Counted from the stretch's first letter, positions 34,185 through 45,482 are shown. The stretch: DNA of 64,000 nt from Saprospiraceae bacterium (GCA_016720635.1 JADKKF010000009.1:62001-126000), one strand, 5' to 3'. Program-made: numbers and translations. Notes: a model not told the origin generated them from the sequence alone.

Positions 34185-36095
34185 CTATCGCATGTATTCT
34201 GGTATTTGGTACGGTCGATTGGTAATTTGCGGCATACCTTTCGCTTGATTCAACAAATTCAAAATCAAAGCATTGGAAGGATCCAATTTCTGACCCCTTT
34301 GCAAATATTTAATCGCCGCTGGTGCGTCATTCTTTGCGATTAATTCAGTTCCACACTTAATATAAAACCTGATCAGATACGGTCCATATGGTTGAATTCT
34401 ATCCATATAATCAAGCCACTGCGTGATGTAGATAATATATGGACGCTGCACCACTACTTCCGAGACCCTTTGCAGACAGGTATCCAGAGAACCGCCATTC
34501 TTAAATTCTTCAGTAGCCAATCCCAATTTCATTTGAAGTCCGTCAGCATAATCTGGTATGATGGTCACAGCCTTCTCTATATAGGGCTTCGCCTTGTTAA
34601 ACCACTCCAATCGCTTAATAGAATCCTTCTCGGCCATATAACGATTATAATAGGCAGTACCAGTAAAATTATTGCTCCGCGCAGAATTGTATGAGACTTT
34701 TATCGCAGCTTCATTCAGTGTCACGGGATTTTCCCATGCGGGTATTCTTTGATACAGTTTGTAACTATATCCCAGTAAATTCAATATTAAAAAGCCCAAC
34801 CCTAAATATCGGCTGGTATTTTTATCCATTGGTAAAACCTGCGGTAAAAATTCCACAAACAAATAAGCCCAAGCTATACAATATCCGATCGATGAAATAT
34901 AAATAAATCTTTCGTTCATAAAAGTCCCAATCGGAAAAAACAAGTTGGATACAATGGAAAGCGTAATTACGAAGAACAAAATACAATATGAAAATATCGA
35001 CTTTGATTTGTAACCTTTATATGCAATATACAGCAATGCTGCATAAGCCAAAAAGGAAAGTATCGTTCCCATTTTTGTACAATTCATCACTGGAATATGA
35101 TAAGGATAGTAATCGTGTGTGAGATTAATGGGCAAAACCAATAGCACGAGGTATTTACCAAGTGTGTACATGATCGTTGCGTATTTCTGAGCCACATTCA
35201 TCCCCAGAAAAGGATTATTCATCACGTTGGTCAAATCCTGCACACCAGAACTTAAAAAATACCCAATAACCTGATAACGAACGATCAAATATAAAACTGT
35301 TGCTGAAATTACAGGAATAGCAGCACCTATATAATGATTTGTCCGAGCATTTGTAAAGAAATATAGCGTCAACGGAATGACAGCCACAAAAGTCAAAGCA
35401 TTTTCTTTAGATAATAAACCCAAGAAAAAAAAGATAAACGAAAGAACTTGCCACATCAGACTCGGATTCTTAACGTACCTAAATGTAGCATACATCGACC
35501 CCATGACACCCAGCAAAACCATAATCTCGTCCCGTCCTTTTACATTGGCAACCAACTCGCTATGGATCGGATGCAATGCGAACAAAATCGAAGACAAAAA
35601 ACTCAATTGCAAGTACCAAGGGCGCTCATCATTCTTCGGAAAAATCAAATCGAGAATTCGATACAAAAGCCAGATAGAAAGAATATAAAACAAGATATTC
35701 AATCCATGACTAACCGCGCTATTCTGCCCCACAAACTGATTTTCTATCGCAAATGTTACCAAACTAAGAGGTCGATATCGAGCACCAACGACCAAATTCT
35801 TCTGTTCTCCGAAATAACCCATAAAAGTCTCTGTGGAAAGGATATCCCAAATCCCACCAAATCCTTTATTGACATAATTATTTTTCGTAAGCACAATTTG
35901 ATCATCCAAAACATACTCAAAATTCAGCGAAACCATGTATAACAATACCACGGGAATGGTCATCAACAAGACTTCTTTCCAGTGCTTGGCCCAAAAATTT
36001 TCCTCAAAAACCAGATTGCTTACATAAGCCTTTTCTTCCCTCTTAGCAGATATAGGAGCCGCTTTTTGGCGCATATTGGTACTCTTGGCTTTCAT
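34185..36095 (-). CDS. GT-C membrane glycosyltransferase-like protein with C-terminal TPR
   Basis: The 636-residue protein has about ten transmembrane helices. The first loop carries FEYVLDDQIVLTKN, with the DD motif typical of GT-C glycosyltransferases, followed by RYRPLSLVTFAIE and FALHPIHSELVANVKGRDEI as in TMTC/PMT-like O-mannosyltransferase-related proteins. The C-terminal periplasmic part has TPR-like helices (AIKYLQRGQKLDPSNALIL). A role in protein or lipid glycosylation at the inner membrane is likely; the donor is probably a polyprenyl-linked sugar. Its start could be the second Met (MRQKAAP). It precedes dprA by 19 bases. Confidence 0.85.
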   Translation of the reverse strand: MKAKSTNMRQKAAPISAKREEKAYVSNLVFEENFWAKHWKEVLLMTIPVVLLYMVSLNFEYVLDDQIVLTKNNYVNKGFGGIWDILSTETFMGYFGEQKNLVVGARYRPLSLVTFAIENQFVGQNSAVSHGLNILFYILSIWLLYRILDLIFPKNDERPWYLQLSFLSSILFALHPIHSELVANVKGRDEIMVLLGVMGSMYATFRYVKNPSLMWQVLSFIFFFLGLLSKENALTFVAVIPLTLYFFTNARTNHYIGAAIPVISATVLYLIVRYQVIGYFLSSGVQDLTNVMNNPFLGMNVAQKYATIMYTLGKYLVLLVLPINLTHDYYPYHIPVMNCTKMGTILSFLAYAALLYIAYKGYKSKSIFSYCILFFVITLSIVSNLFFPIGTFMNERFIYISSIGYCIAWAYLFVEFLPQVLPMDKNTSRYLGLGFLILNLLGYSYKLYQRIPAWENPVTLNEAAIKVSYNSARSNNFTGTAYYNRYMAEKDSIKRLEWFNKAKPYIEKAVTIIPDYADGLQMKLGLATEEFKNGGSLDTCLQRVSEVVVQRPYIIYITQWLDYMDRIQPYGPYLIRFYIKCGTELIAKNDAPAAIKYLQRGQKLDPSNALILNLLNQAKGMPQITNRPYQIPEYMR

Positions 36096-36201
36096 CGTAT
36101 TACATTTTCAATTGGAAAAACGAACAAATATAAGGAATTTTATAATATGTAGGCTAAAATCCAATTTGGATAATTAAGAAAAACCTAGGTATATTTTTAT
36201 T

Positions 36202-36299
36202 GCATATCCCCTCACAAAGTTCGGGGTCGGTGTATTTCGGAGTTTCGTCTCAGCCCTTGGCCGAGACCGACACGGTCGTCCTCCATCCACCTTATGCGC
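36202..36299 (-). repeat. Structured intergenic repeat, copy 7 (inverted)
   Basis: On the minus strand it reads GCGCATAAGGTGG at the 5' end and GAGGGGATATGC at the 3' end. The closing helix uses GCATA/TATGC (plus 36293-36297 with 36202-36206) in place of the GCGTG/CACGC or GCGTC/GACGC of other copies, so both sides have changed. GTCTC/GAGAC (36247-36251 with 36263-36267) is the internal hairpin, and CGACCCCGA is the linker. It is upstream of the GT-C gene and just beyond the terminator of the HYR gene. Confidence 0.75.
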
Positions 36300-36310
36300 C
36301 CCGTATATAC

Positions 36311-36348
36311 AAAAAAAGAATAGCCCCGACTTGCGTCGAGGCTATTCT
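36311..36348 (-). terminator. Rho-independent terminator of the HYR-protein gene
   Basis: On the minus strand AGAATAGCC...GGCTATTCT forms a stem of at least nine pairs extended by TCGAC/GTCGG, with a GCAA-type apical loop, followed by seven U. It lies about 30 bases after the stop codon of the giant secreted protein gene. Confidence 0.92.
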
Positions 36349-36379
36349 CCGTTCTTCAAATGTTAGAACCTAAATTCTA

Positions 36380-39300
36380 CTATTCGATGATTATCATCTT
36401 CTTAGCGTCGCTGAAATCAGCTGCGTCTAATTGATAGTACATTACACCAGTAGCTGGAAGCTCTCCTTTGTTCAAAGTTACAGCATTGTATCCTTTGTTG
36501 AAAGTACTTTCTACTACTTTGATTACTTTACCAGTTACATCATAGATGCTAACTTTTGCTTTCATAGATTCTGGTAAGTTAAATCCGATAATAGTTTCCG
36601 TAGCCCAAGGGTTCGGTTGGTTTTGGTACAATGCGAAGCCTTGTACTGCTGAACCATCTTTTCCGATGAAGTTCAATCCTACGTTCATGACTTCTCCTGC
36701 TGCATTGTATGCTTGTGCATTGGTTACTTCAGATGTAGCGTAAACGCTCTCACTTACTGTACCGTTGCTTCTAGCTTTGAATACCAATGTGAATAAGCCT
36801 TCGTTATCATTTACGCTTACTGCTGTTGGGTTTGACCAGCTTGTTGTGATCTTACCATTTTCCAACATTGTAAATCCGAAGTTATCATCATTTACATTCA
36901 ATTTACCAGCCTCAAATCCTACGAATTCCAATCTTTGGTTGTCAAAGTTTGTTGTAAACTGATATCCGTTGATATTGTTGAATGATGATGCTTTCAATGT
37001 TACTTTCACTGTTTCACCTGAAGTATATTTAGCATCTGCTACATTGAATGACAATGTCTTTCCGCTTCTTTCTTCTGGTGTTCCAGTCAAGTTAACTACT
37101 GCGTTATCATTAACATCTCCGATCTTCACTGCTACGAAATTAGCTGCTACGTTTCCGATTTGAGCACTTGTTAAAGTTGCTTTCTCTGGGAAGCTTGCAC
37201 TGAATACGTTACCAGTTGTCAAATCGTAGCTCTTATCTACGAATCTGAATGATGTGTTATTAGCGAATCTATCGATCTTGAATAGAACTAATTTTCTCAA
37301 TTCAACTAAGTCAGCTGCTGTGATTGAATTAGACTTATTAACGTCAGCCGCAATCATCTTATATCCAGTTGATAAAGCTTGGCTTCCCAAGATATGTTTT
37401 TGGATAGTGATGATATCAGCTGTACTGATACCATTTCTGTGGTTATCATCTCTAGATGGAACAACTGTTTGCTCTGTAGCCAACATTGGATTAAATGCGT
37501 ACTCACCATTGCTGGTCGACATTCTGTATCCAACCTCATTGTTGTTGTTATCCATGATAGAAACCTTGGTATCTCTAACATCACTGTTCATTTCAGTTTT
37601 AACGGTACCAGCCAAAGCTCTTGTTGCACCGCTGTTACAAGCCATATTGTTTTGGATAGTAGCAGTTGTTATACAGAAATCTGAATTTCCTGCTGCATCC
37701 CACATATAGATAGTTACAGATGTTCTACCTAAGTCATTTAACGTAAATATTCTACTTGGTTGTGTTCCTGCCGCATCAAATGTATATCTGAATGGACCAG
37801 GGCAATTGTCAGTCGAGCTATTAGCAGCGATGAAGTCAGAAGCCCAAAGTTCAATCATACAAGTTGTTGGCATCAATTCTGCTATCAACTCGATACATAC
37901 TGGACTTGGTTTTTTACAGTCATTGATTGTAACGATTTGTGTACAAGTTTCTTTGTTTCCACATCCGTCTTCAACTTCCCATACAACTCTATGTGTACCA
38001 AGTACCCATCCAGCAGCTGGATTGATAGTTGATCCAGTTCCGAATGAATCGAATGTTCCATCGTTATTCAAGTCAACTTGGTATTTGTATCTCAACTTAG
38101 TTTCAGGATCACAATCATCAGTAGCAGTGATGCTCAATGATTGGTAGTGAGGTCCGCAAGCTGGACCGTTATGACACCAGGTCACAGGCGCACAATTTGT
38201 GAATGTTGGAGCTGCAGAATTCATTACAACCAAAACTTGGTCATACATCCAGAAAGGATTAGCACCAGACTCATCTCTTTGGCACCAGTCGATTACTTTC
38301 CACTTTCTGATTACTTTCTTACATCCTTGGCTAGAACCAACTTCGAAGTCAAAATACCAGTCATCATATCCTACACCTATGTTAGAACAAACGTCTTCTC
38401 TGAACCAAGGCTTTTTGTAAGGCCAAGGAATATTAGCTGTATCTAAAGCCGCTCCACACTGATTAGTGGTGTAATCTGCTGGCCAGTAGATATCGTGCAT
38501 ATCATCCCAGTTACCATCTCTTGCTTCATTGTAATTTACGAAAGGTACATCGTAAGGTGGTTGACCACTATTGTCATTAAGTACGAAATAATCTGCACCA
38601 GTAAATTCGTAAGTATTGTAGAATCTGATGGTTTGAACACAAGATCTTGATCCTGCAGCATCAGAAGCTATCCAAGTTCTCAAGATAGTACCTCTATTAC
38701 ATCTTAAATCTGGTGTTTGAGAATAAGATAAATTTAAGTTACAATTATCAAATGCAGCGCCATCAACACCTACTTGGAAGTGAGGATTTTGTGCACTTTC
38801 AGAGTGTCTTCCGATATGACCGTATCTTTGATCGATAAATATTGGTTTTCTAACTACTGCTGTAGCACCATTACCGCCATTTACTACTGTTCCAAAGATA
38901 TCTAAATTAGATAAGCTATAAGGATATCTACAATCTAGATCGATATCTGGAGGACAAGTGATGATTGGAGGTAATTTATCTTGGATCAATACTGAATCCA
39001 TACACTCATTGTAATTTCCATTAGCATCAGTAATTCTCATTACTATTGCAATTTTCTTGTTAACATCTGTACAACAGAACGCAACAGTATCTCTCAAAGA
39101 AGTGATAGCTGGGCTGTGGCAAGGATCAGACATTCTTCTCACTTTCCATGAAACAACACCACAGTTATCGTAAGAACCATTATCAAAATCTCTTGCATTG
39201 ATTCTTCCTCTACCATTATCTCCTAAACCAATGGTCAAATATGTCTTACAAACTGCAACTGGAGATACATAATCTCTAACAGCCAAAGTCATGCAGCAAG

Positions 39301-41330
39301 ATCCAATATTATCACAAGCATCAGCTACATAATAACATACATTATAGTTACCAACAGGGATATTTCTAACGATACCACCGTTTGTATTCAATCTGAAAGC
39401 TTCAAGACCAGTTGCAAGGTCAGTTCCAATAATCCAAGCATTTCCAATTGAGCTTCCGCAAAGATCAGAAATAGTTGCTGCTGGGAAATTGTATGACGCT
39501 AAACATGAATTGTAATCTGTGCTCAATGTAACATTCGTACCTTGAGAAGCAACTAAGTTTCCAGGTGCACCTAAACCTAAAGTCAAAGGTCTAGTTGGAT
39601 AAACTGGACAAGATACAACAGGATTTCCGTGGTCACCAACTTTGATGATTTGTACATCTGTTGCAGTCACACCAGTACACCAATCCAAACAAGTCCAAAA
39701 TCTAAGAACCTTGAATGTTCCTTCGATTGCAGACGTCGAAGGATCGTCTCCACAAACTTTGATTACTTCATCTCTATAAGAACATTGTATATTACAAGAT
39801 TGTCCAGAAGGACCACCTGTTTCACTTACATCAGGATAACCGTTTGAGTTAACATCCCAAGAACCATGGCATTCTAGAACTGGTAAATGTCCAGTACCTG
39901 TAAGTCCATCATAATCAGATGCCCAATTGATAACATCCAATGTCAATCTTGTATAGTAGATAGTCTGCGTACAAGTACCTACATTTCCATAAGTATCTTG
40001 AGCAGTCCATACTCTTCTAATTACTCTCCAGTATGCACCATTACATTGCTCACTAGAAACCAAACTTTCTGTATAATTTACATTTCTAACAGAACCACAA
40101 TTATCAACAATGGCAGGTTTTAGGTCGTTAGCCGTTCTTGTATCTGTACAGCTAAGGGTATAGTCTGTACAAGTAAATACTGGAGGCATTTTGTCTTCAA
40201 CTAAGATTTTTCCCCAACAGCTATTAGCGCCATTACTTACTTGATAAAATAAAGTTCTTCCAATATCAGATGAAGTCAATGTTCTTGGTACGAATGGACC
40301 TGTCATTGAAGCAGAATATCCAACATTATATGTTGTATAACAAGCATATGGTCCTCCCAAAAGGAATGCACCCGCATCTAAGTGATTACTTCTGCAATCT
40401 TCATCTAAAGAAACATTAACTTGTTGGTTACAAACCAAAGTATTGCCACCTACTGGTGCCACTACAGTTACTGTAAAACTAGCAGTTGAATTATTTCCTG
40501 CAACGTCAGTAGCAGAAAAAGTATAAGTATAAGTGCCAGGTGCAAGAGGTGAACCACTTACTGCACCTGAAGTTCTAGTCACGTTAACTGCTGGATCACA
40601 ATTGTCTGTAGCAGTAACGGTGTATGGGAAATTCGTTGTACACTGACCAGATAGTAAATATATAGTCTGATTGCCTGACGTAACAATTACTGGCTTCACA
40701 ACATCTGGTAACACACAGCCTCCTGGAGGAGCTACTGGCGTACCTGTATAATTTATAACACCTCCAACGTTAACTGGAGCATCATTACATCCTGTGCTTG
40801 ACCAGCCTCCTGTAGTACCATCACCATTTACATCAATGGTCAATTGGAATGCTCCCACTCCTGCTGTAGGAAGTGTAACATTAAAACAGAAAACCAATCC
40901 TCCCGCTGGAAAATCGTCATTGTTGTGACCATAACTAAAAGAATTAAAAGGATCTCCATCATTTTGACCGTCAAAATACCAACCTGCGCCCGCAAAAGTG
41001 GATTGCAGGTGATGATGTAAAGAAGATCCATACTCCACTTGATGTTCCTGAACTAGGCACTGGAGAACCCGCTGAAACCGTCGCACCCGCAGGCAACCCA
41101 CCTAAAATAGCTGAGTGTACCCAATTTGTGCCAATCTCATTGTAAGCAGTCATTGGAACGCATACCGAAAGTACAGCTCCTGACGAATAAGGTGACGCCA
41201 CCGTACCAGCTCCTGTGCCGGACACTAAAGTGACGGTAGGTGATCCCAAAGTCGCACAAGCTGCATTGGCATCTTGTTTAAGACTCATTGAGAGCACTAA
41301 ACCAAAAAATAATAATAAAAACTTGTTCAT
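36380..41330 (-). CDS. Giant T9SS-secreted protein with HYR, dockerin-like and cohesin-like domains (frameshift at 40994-40997)
   Basis: The N-terminal frame (from 41330) has a signal peptide (MNKFLLLFFGLVLSMSL, cut near DANA), and the long frame ends at 36380. Removing one base from the run of four T (minus strand, 40994-40997) joins SPAIHF to AGAGWYFDG and gives 1649 residues. The bulk is a series of cysteine-rich HYR/Ig-like modules (PVIVTSGNQTIY, TATDNCDP, FSATDVAGN, repeated DKxPPxxxC motifs). Near 1260-1320 two dockerin-like calcium loops occur (DDNHRNGISTADII and ADVNKSNSITAADLV), then a cohesin-like domain (YTSGETVKVTLKA ... GYQFTTNFDNQRLEFVGFE). The last 85 residues are a T9SS type A sorting domain (YQNQPNPWATETIIGF). 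Codon use is strongly biased, suggesting high expression of a surface or matrix protein. Confidence 0.9.
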
Positions 41331-41393
41331 AGATAAAATTTATTGCTTATAAATATAATTTTCATATTCTAATAAAAGGTACTTATCGATACC

Positions 41394-41639
41394 CTAATCC
41401 TCTGTTAAAAAATCTGTCAAAAAAATTGGCGATAAATTTTTATTTGACATCAAATAATCTCTATTTGACATCATTACATAAAAAAAATGCCCAACTTTAT
41501 CTGCTTTGAAACCTAAAAAAATAGCTGATAAATTCTTTTTGAACTGATGGTTCAATGCAACAAAATACTCAAACAATACTGAAGTCGCCTTCCCAAAGAA
41601 GGATACAAATCTGTCCAATATTATTGAAATTTTGTTCAT
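41394..41639 (-). CDS. Small ORF with an internal duplication, doubtful gene
   Basis: This 81-residue ORF (MNKISIILDRFVSFFGK start) lies 64 bases upstream of the giant HYR gene on the same strand. It contains two related segments, KKNLSAIFLGF and NKNLSPIFLTDF, and the DNA has a short direct repeat TATTTGACATCA within it. No signal peptide or family is evident. It may be a small protein or merely an open stretch in a repeated leader sequence. Confidence 0.25.
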   Translation of the reverse strand: MNKISIILDRFVSFFGKATSVLFEYFVALNHQFKKNLSAIFLGFKADKVGHFFYVMMSNRDYLMSNKNLSPIFLTDFLTED

Positions 41640-42011
41640 AGAATTATTGTCTTACCTGTAAATTAATCGCCTTAAATTGATCTTAAAAATCACATATAAA
41701 ATCGATTATGGCACATCAATTCATCTACAAAGTTATGATTAAGTTTGATAAAATAATTTTTTTAATATATATTTTTTTTCTCAGCAAGGAATTTTCAAAC
41801 CGCTAAAATTCGTGTATTTGTCTACATTTTCACACATTTATAAACATATAATTTGAGTATTTATGACATTACAAAAATAAAATTAAGTTATATATAATTT
41901 TTACATAATCGAAAAAATTATATTTTATCCATTTTTTTTAATAATTTACGAATTACAAAACAATGACTTACATTAATCCATTTTACATATATAAAATTTT
42001 TTTAAAGCGTT
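41640..42011. other. Very AT-rich divergent intergenic region
   Basis: These 372 bases separate the HYR gene cluster from the divergent M23 peptidase gene. I see no gene, repeat copy or clear promoter box. It must hold divergent promoters, one of them probably strong. Confidence 0.5.
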
Positions 42012-43730
42012 GTGTTGGTTCATTTTATTACATATATTATTTTTTGTTATTTCTTACTTATTGGAAATAAGGCAAATACAGAAATACACGAAATTTCCGT
42101 TGATAAATCATTTTTTTCGTCTCCTGTCCATCATCCAATCAAATTAGCTGGATCTTTTGGCGAATTAAGAAACAGTCATTATCATACTGGAATTGACATC
42201 AAAACTTCCGAAGGTGTAGCAGGGGATCCAATATTGGCGGTCGCCGATGGAATCATTCATCGGATGTCTATCCAATCAGATGGATATGGCAAATCGCTTT
42301 TCATTAATCACGCAAATAAAATCAGTTCCGTGTATGGACACTTGGATCGCTTTCATGGAAAAATAGAAGACAAATCAAAGCAGCTCCAAAATCATTTTAA
42401 AAGTTATACTTATAATTATGAATCCCAAGATTCTACCTTTTCTGTAAAAAAAGGAGATACCATAGGCTATATGGGCAATACTGGTGGATCTCAAGCACCG
42501 CACCTACATTTTGAACTGCGTGAGACCGCAAACAATACAGCCATAAATCCTTTGGCCTGGGGTTTTTTAGTAAATGATACCGTACCTCCTGTGATCGGAG
42601 GACTGACGCTGATTGAAGCAATGGACCTGAGTATAGACTGGAAAGACACGGTATATCGCTGCGAATACGCAGATCACAAGCCCGTAATTCGTGGTGACAC
42701 GATCTTGGTATCTGGCGAAAAGTTTTATTTTGGTATTAGGACGATTGACTATATGACGGACAATTGGAATAAACCAGGAATCTACGGTTATCGGATATTC
42801 AAGGATGAAAAATTGATTTTTTCAATGAAAATGGATAGAATACCTATGGCTTTTAATAGGGCAATTCATTATCAATGTAAATATCAACCGTGGATGCTTT
42901 ATGGGGATGAGTGGTATCTGTGCAGGGGATTGCAAGCCGATCCTTTAAAATTGAACTTCGATTTATCCCTTTCTGATGGAATTTTTAGATTTGAAAAGGA
43001 AGATAGCACTATAAATTTCAGGATTGAAGTTTTTGATTTTGGTGGAAATTCTACCGATCTTAATTTTGTAGCTAAAAAAAATAAAGAGCCATTGAACCCT
43101 TTTTTGATGCCATGGAATGCTAGCATTGATTTAATTCGCAATTATCAATTTACAGAAAATGGGCATAGCTTTTTCATTCCTAAAAGTACATTCTTAGAGT
43201 CAAAATGTATTTTTATATCTGCAGGAGATACCTTACCTCAAACATTTTACTTTGACATCCATGGGTCAAACCCACAATTATTCAATCCTATTTATTATGT
43301 ATCACCTAGGCTATCAAATTCGGACAGAACTAAGATGGCTCTTGCATTGATCAAAGATGGGCAGGCCTTCAAAGTACCCATAGACCTGAACGGCAACAAT
43401 ATTACCAGTCAATTAATTCGCAAGGGACTATATCGATTGACTTTGGACACCGTGCCTCCAGTTTTGGCTTGTTGGAGAGTAGCGAAGTACAATGGCGATA
43501 GTTTCAAATTCTCAATACACGACAATTTTTCTTATGATCCATATTTCAAAGACCCCATGACATTTCAGGCGATGATCGATGGCGAGTGGGCCTTGGTAGA
43601 GTATGACAAAAAATTTAATTTATTGACAATAAAAATAGAAAGCTTAAATTCTGGCCCTCATCAGTTGTATCTTTGTGCTGAGGACGAACATTGCAATGAA
43701 GTTGAATATCACACTTTCTTTAATATTTGA
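42012..43730 (+). CDS. M23-family (LytM) peptidase, exported
   Basis: The start is a GTG at 42012, giving MLVHFITYIIFCYFLLIGNKA as signal or anchor segment; a TTG at 42015 is possible. The 572-residue protein has the LytM metal motif HTGID (58-62, with His58 and Asp62), YGHL (His110) and HLHFE (His164 and His166), so the zinc site is complete. The remaining 400 residues form beta-rich domains with repeated DTVPPVI/DTVPPVL phrases, an Ig-like arrangement typical of Bacteroidota M23 proteins. Such enzymes cleave peptidoglycan cross-links in the periplasm. The next gene follows after 37 bases. Confidence 0.9.
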   Translation: MLVHFITYIIFCYFLLIGNKANTEIHEISVDKSFFSSPVHHPIKLAGSFGELRNSHYHTGIDIKTSEGVAGDPILAVADGIIHRMSIQSDGYGKSLFINHANKISSVYGHLDRFHGKIEDKSKQLQNHFKSYTYNYESQDSTFSVKKGDTIGYMGNTGGSQAPHLHFELRETANNTAINPLAWGFLVNDTVPPVIGGLTLIEAMDLSIDWKDTVYRCEYADHKPVIRGDTILVSGEKFYFGIRTIDYMTDNWNKPGIYGYRIFKDEKLIFSMKMDRIPMAFNRAIHYQCKYQPWMLYGDEWYLCRGLQADPLKLNFDLSLSDGIFRFEKEDSTINFRIEVFDFGGNSTDLNFVAKKNKEPLNPFLMPWNASIDLIRNYQFTENGHSFFIPKSTFLESKCIFISAGDTLPQTFYFDIHGSNPQLFNPIYYVSPRLSNSDRTKMALALIKDGQAFKVPIDLNGNNITSQLIRKGLYRLTLDTVPPVLACWRVAKYNGDSFKFSIHDNFSYDPYFKDPMTFQAMIDGEWALVEYDKKFNLLTIKIESLNSGPHQLYLCAEDEHCNEVEYHTFFNI

Positions 43731-43767
43731 TTGGATCGCAAATTTTGCGTATAAACTGAATAAATTC

Positions 43768-44268
43768 ATGAACATAGGAAATAAAACGGTTTTGCACAAG
43801 GTTAATATACCACTGAATAGTCCTGCACCCTTTTTCTCAGGAGAGAATCAAGATGGTAAAATGGTTTCCTTGGATGATTTTAAAGGAAAAAAACTGTGTT
43901 TGGTATTTTATCCAGCAGATATGACGCCAACCTGTACGGTGGAAGTTTGTAATATCCGAGATGGATATGAAGAATTGACAGCAATGGGCATACACGTCCT
44001 TGGAATCAGTCCAGATGGGCAAGCAAAGCACCAAAAATTTCACAGTCGGCATCAATTGCCTTTTGATTTGATCGTGGACGAAGATTTAAAAATAATAAAA
44101 GCCTATGATATTTGGGGGCTTAAGCAATTCATGGGTAAAATCTATGATGGGGTTCATCGCACCTCGGTTTTAATCGATGAAAATGGAAAAATATTTCATG
44201 TCATAACCCAAGTTAAATCCAAAAACCACACTCACCAAATTTTAGAAGCTTTTAAAAACTATAAATGA
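43768..44268 (+). CDS. bcp: Thioredoxin-dependent peroxiredoxin, BCP/PrxQ type
   Basis: I start at ATG 43768, downstream of the M23 stop; longer in-frame starts lie inside that gene. The 166-residue protein has the PrxQ active site TPTCTVEVC, with peroxidatic Cys56 and resolving Cys61 five residues apart, preceded by LVFYPADM. The blocks LGISPDGQAKHQKF and LIVDEDLKIIKAYDIWG, and a C-terminal HRTSVLIDENGKI, are all typical. It reduces hydrogen peroxide and organic peroxides using thioredoxin. It overlaps hflX by four bases (ATGA). Confidence 0.93.
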   Translation: MNIGNKTVLHKVNIPLNSPAPFFSGENQDGKMVSLDDFKGKKLCLVFYPADMTPTCTVEVCNIRDGYEELTAMGIHVLGISPDGQAKHQKFHSRHQLPFDLIVDEDLKIIKAYDIWGLKQFMGKIYDGVHRTSVLIDENGKIFHVITQVKSKNHTHQILEAFKNYK

Positions 44269-45482
44269 ACAAAGATTGGGATCTCAATGATAAAATAAAT
44301 CCAGTGGGACTGGTGCCTCAGATAGAACGCGCAGTGCTGGTTGGAGTAGTACAAAGGAATCAAACCCTGCCTCAAGTAGAAGAGTACCTTGATGAATTGC
44401 AGTTTTTGGCATTGACGGCTGGTGCCGAAACGGTTCATCGCTTTATTCAGAAATTAGACCATCCAGACAATAGATCGTTTGTGGGTAAGGGCAAAATGGA
44501 AGAGATAAAGCAATATGTCATAGAGAAGGACATAGATTTATTGATTTTTGATGACGATCTGACTGGAAAACAAGTGAATTTTCTAGAATCTACTTTCAAG
44601 CGAAAAATAGTAGATAGGAGTACCTTGATCCTAGATATTTTTGCCGCTAGAGCACAAACCGCTCAAGCAAAAACACAGGTAGAATTAGCGCAAATGCAGT
44701 ACTTACTGCCAAGGCTGCGTGGATTATGGACACACTTAGAGCGTCAGCGTGGGGGTATCGGGATGCGGGGTCCTGGTGAAAAAGAAATCGAAACCGACCG
44801 AAGGATCGTGCGGGATAAAATAAGTTTGCTTAAAAAAAAGCTGGAAACGATAGACCGACAAAACACTACTCAGAGGCAAAACAGGGGCAATCTGATTCGT
44901 GTGGCTCTGGTCGGATATACCAATGTGGGTAAGTCAACATTGATGACATTGTTGAGCAAATCTGAAGTTTTTATCGAAAACAAATTGTTCGCGACGCTAG
45001 ATACGACCACTAGGAAGGTGACATTTGGCTCGATGCCATTTTTACTTTCTGATACCGTCGGTTTCATCAGAAAATTGCCACATCACCTCGTCGAAAGCTT
45101 TAAATCGACCTTGGATGAAACCAGAGAATCCGATATCCTATTGCATGTGGTGGACATCTCACATCCGCAGTGTTTTGACCAGATAGTAACGGTTCAGTTA
45201 CTGCTCAAGGAACTGGAAGTGGACCAAAAGCCGACGCTGCTAGTGGGGAACAAATACGACCAGTATTGCGACCAATATTTCGATGCCTTGCTGGATAAAG
45301 AGACCAAAGAAGAATTGACTGCGGAGTTCAAAGACAAATTGGTTAAGTCCTATGGACACGAGGTGGTATTAATCTCGGCGACCCAAAAGGATAATATCGA
45401 CGTTTTGAAATCTACTTTGGAGGATATGATCCTACAGCAGTATCTCATCAAATACCCATATCAAGCGAAAGAGTGGGGATAA
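44265..45482 (+). CDS. hflX: GTPase HflX
   Basis: The 405-residue protein has the HflX N-terminal domain (TVHRFIQKLDHPDNRSFVGKGK in parts: DHPDNRSFVGKGK), the glycine-rich linker QRGGIGMRGPGEKEIETDRR (about 161-180), a coiled coil, and a G domain with GYTNVGKS (217-224), a switch TLDTTTRKV, DTVGFI and VGNKYD. HflX splits stalled or hibernating 70S ribosomes under stress. Size is normal. It is coupled to the peroxiredoxin gene by an ATGA overlap, a sensible pairing for stress response. Confidence 0.96.
   Translation: MNKDWDLNDKINPVGLVPQIERAVLVGVVQRNQTLPQVEEYLDELQFLALTAGAETVHRFIQKLDHPDNRSFVGKGKMEEIKQYVIEKDIDLLIFDDDLTGKQVNFLESTFKRKIVDRSTLILDIFAARAQTAQAKTQVELAQMQYLLPRLRGLWTHLERQRGGIGMRGPGEKEIETDRRIVRDKISLLKKKLETIDRQNTTQRQNRGNLIRVALVGYTNVGKSTLMTLLSKSEVFIENKLFATLDTTTRKVTFGSMPFLLSDTVGFIRKLPHHLVESFKSTLDETRESDILLHVVDISHPQCFDQIVTVQLLLKELEVDQKPTLLVGNKYDQYCDQYFDALLDKETKEELTAEFKDKLVKSYGHEVVLISATQKDNIDVLKSTLEDMILQQYLIKYPYQAKEWG

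Noticed and set aside
36546..40123. Many plus-strand ORFs inside the giant HYR gene
   Set aside because: They are antisense to a gene with clear domains and biased codon use, and none shows family motifs or a plausible start context.
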